DNA of 64,000 nt, taken from contig NC_056552.1 in assembly GCF_910596095.1 (NCBI RefSeq), positions 13,621,111 to 13,685,110 of the forward strand, given 5' to 3'. This document shows, piece by piece, positions 63,301-64,000 of the stretch; positions within the stretch are counted from its first letter, which is position 1, and each line of letters starts with the position of its first letter. Below the pieces are notes generated by a model. That model was not told where the DNA came from. It did not search any database and was given only the letters and a program-made list of their open reading frames with translations. The DNA comes from Thunnus maccoyii. Its lineage: Eukaryota; Chordata; Actinopteri; Scombriformes; Scombridae. Position numbers and translations under genes: made by a program.

Positions 63301-64000
63301 AGCAGTCAGCCCCAAGCTATCCAGATATGATGTGCTACAGAGTATTTACAGCAGCAGGACATCTGCTGACTGCAGGGCCGGCCCATGGCATAGGCCACAT
63401 AGGCAGTCGCCTAGGGCACCAAATGAGGGAGGGGGCGGCAAATGATTGGGAAGTGGGTTTTTTGGAAATACGTAGTCTACAAGTTCTCCCTTCTTAATGT
63501 TTTGTCTGCCTTTTGCAACCATTAACTTGCATGGATTTTCATCTGATATCATTTTCCAAAGCTTTACTGTTCAGTCAGGTTTTGCACAACAGCCACCAAA
63601 CGTCATGTACTACCTCAGGCAATGCCACCAAACACATCAAATGGCACCTTGACCCCCACTTGCCTTTTTTGTCTGGAGGACTGGGAGGACTTTGTCTGAG
63701 CTGGAGGAACCATTGTGGCAATTGATTTTTAGTGCAAATTCATATCTTGCATTTTTTGGGGGGGCTTCGATCTAAATCTTTTGGGGCTTCATTTTAAAAT
63801 TGCGCCTAGGGCACCGACATAGTTAGAGCCGGCCCTGGCTGACTGAATTCAAATAAACTACAGTGCCCATGTTTATTATAATGAAGGAACATGTCACCCA
63901 GTGCAGCAGTGCGGTTCATCAATGTGTTTTTTAATTGTTTCTGGACAACAATATTCTGCTGGTCTGTGGCACAGTGGGATAAACTGTATCAGGCTTTATA
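63300..64000 (-). repeat. dispersed repeat interrupted by a hAT element
   Basis: Read on the minus strand, the flanks of the hAT element below rejoin into a sequence matching 9200-9440: CATTGTTGTCC, then GCACTGGGTGACAT, then ATGGGCACTGTAGTTTATTT, then GCTGCTGTAAATA. The copy runs to the window edge. Confidence 0.6.
63373..63837. mobile_element. nonautonomous hAT transposon with perfect target duplication
   Basis: The 465-bp element has termini CAGGGCCGGCCC and (right end) GAGCCGGCCCTG, which are inverted repeats. It is flanked by perfect 8-bp duplications GCTGACTG at 63365-63372 and 63838-63845, the length made by hAT transposases. Subterminal GCCTAGGGCACC occurs near both ends. No transposase frame is present. 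Confidence 0.92.

Noticed and set aside
63513..63725. Frame inside the hAT element with a faint BED-finger look (CTTSGNATKHIKWHL)
   Set aside because: Too short and without the rest of a transposase; cannot be told from chance.
1..64000. CRISPR arrays, operons, prophage or other prokaryotic systems
   Set aside because: The sequence is an intron-rich vertebrate locus; the repeats present are microsatellites and transposons, not regularly spaced direct repeats.

Overview
The window is vertebrate nuclear DNA, most probably from a ray-finned (teleost, probably percomorph) fish. Genes have small GT/AG exons separated by AT-rich introns. The protein products are clear but diverged orthologues of human proteins. 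The dispersed repeats (hAT-type MITEs ending TAGGGCTGCAAC, a hairpin MITE with GTTTGACATTTTGGAAATA ends, a tRNA-derived SINE, CA/GT microsatellites) are of kinds I know from teleost genomes. Taxonomic placement below 'teleost' is inference.

The gene order is casp7 (+, its 5' end not found), a TRIM-like coiled-coil/B30.2 gene (-), plekhs1 (+), dclre1a/SNM1A (-) and nhlrc2 (+). Apart from the TRIM-like gene, this is the order and orientation known for human 10q25.3 (CASP7, PLEKHS1, DCLRE1A, NHLRC2), so the block is conserved synteny. I assembled the four complete genes exon by exon. All junctions are in phase and the coding totals divide by three: TRIM-like 1083 nt (360 aa), plekhs1 1338 nt (445 aa), dclre1a 2856 nt (951 aa), nhlrc2 2160 nt (719 aa). 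casp7 contributes five exons that carry the whole protease domain. Its prodomain start was not found.

Region by region: 1-3139 holds no recognisable coding exon. 3140-5739 is casp7. 5740-10168 is probable casp7 3' UTR and intergenic sequence, with a hairpin MITE. 10169-13349 is the TRIM-like gene with its own TATA box. 13350-15690 is intergenic, with a perfect 17-bp hairpin. About 15700-24963 is plekhs1. 24964-28413 is the convergent plekhs1/dclre1a interval. 28414-39429 is dclre1a. 39430-40172 is a short head-to-head promoter interval carrying a TCTCGCGAGA palindrome. 40173-60251 is nhlrc2. 60252-64000 is 3' flank ending in a nested hAT insertion.

The genes do not form one pathway. They are an executioner caspase, a probable innate-immunity-type TRIM relative, a PH-domain adaptor, an interstrand-crosslink repair nuclease, and a thioredoxin-like/NHL-propeller protein. 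I found no undescribed multi-gene system. The most unusual signals are structural: a 300-bp hAT MITE inserted exactly in a plekhs1 splice donor, where its first base rebuilds the GT; a 136-bp, about 97% identical inverted repeat flanking a single dclre1a exon; a TRIM-like gene that appears to have lost RING and B-box and starts in a four-codon exon; and a tandem splice acceptor in casp7 that would add 20 in-frame codons directly before the catalytic cysteine.
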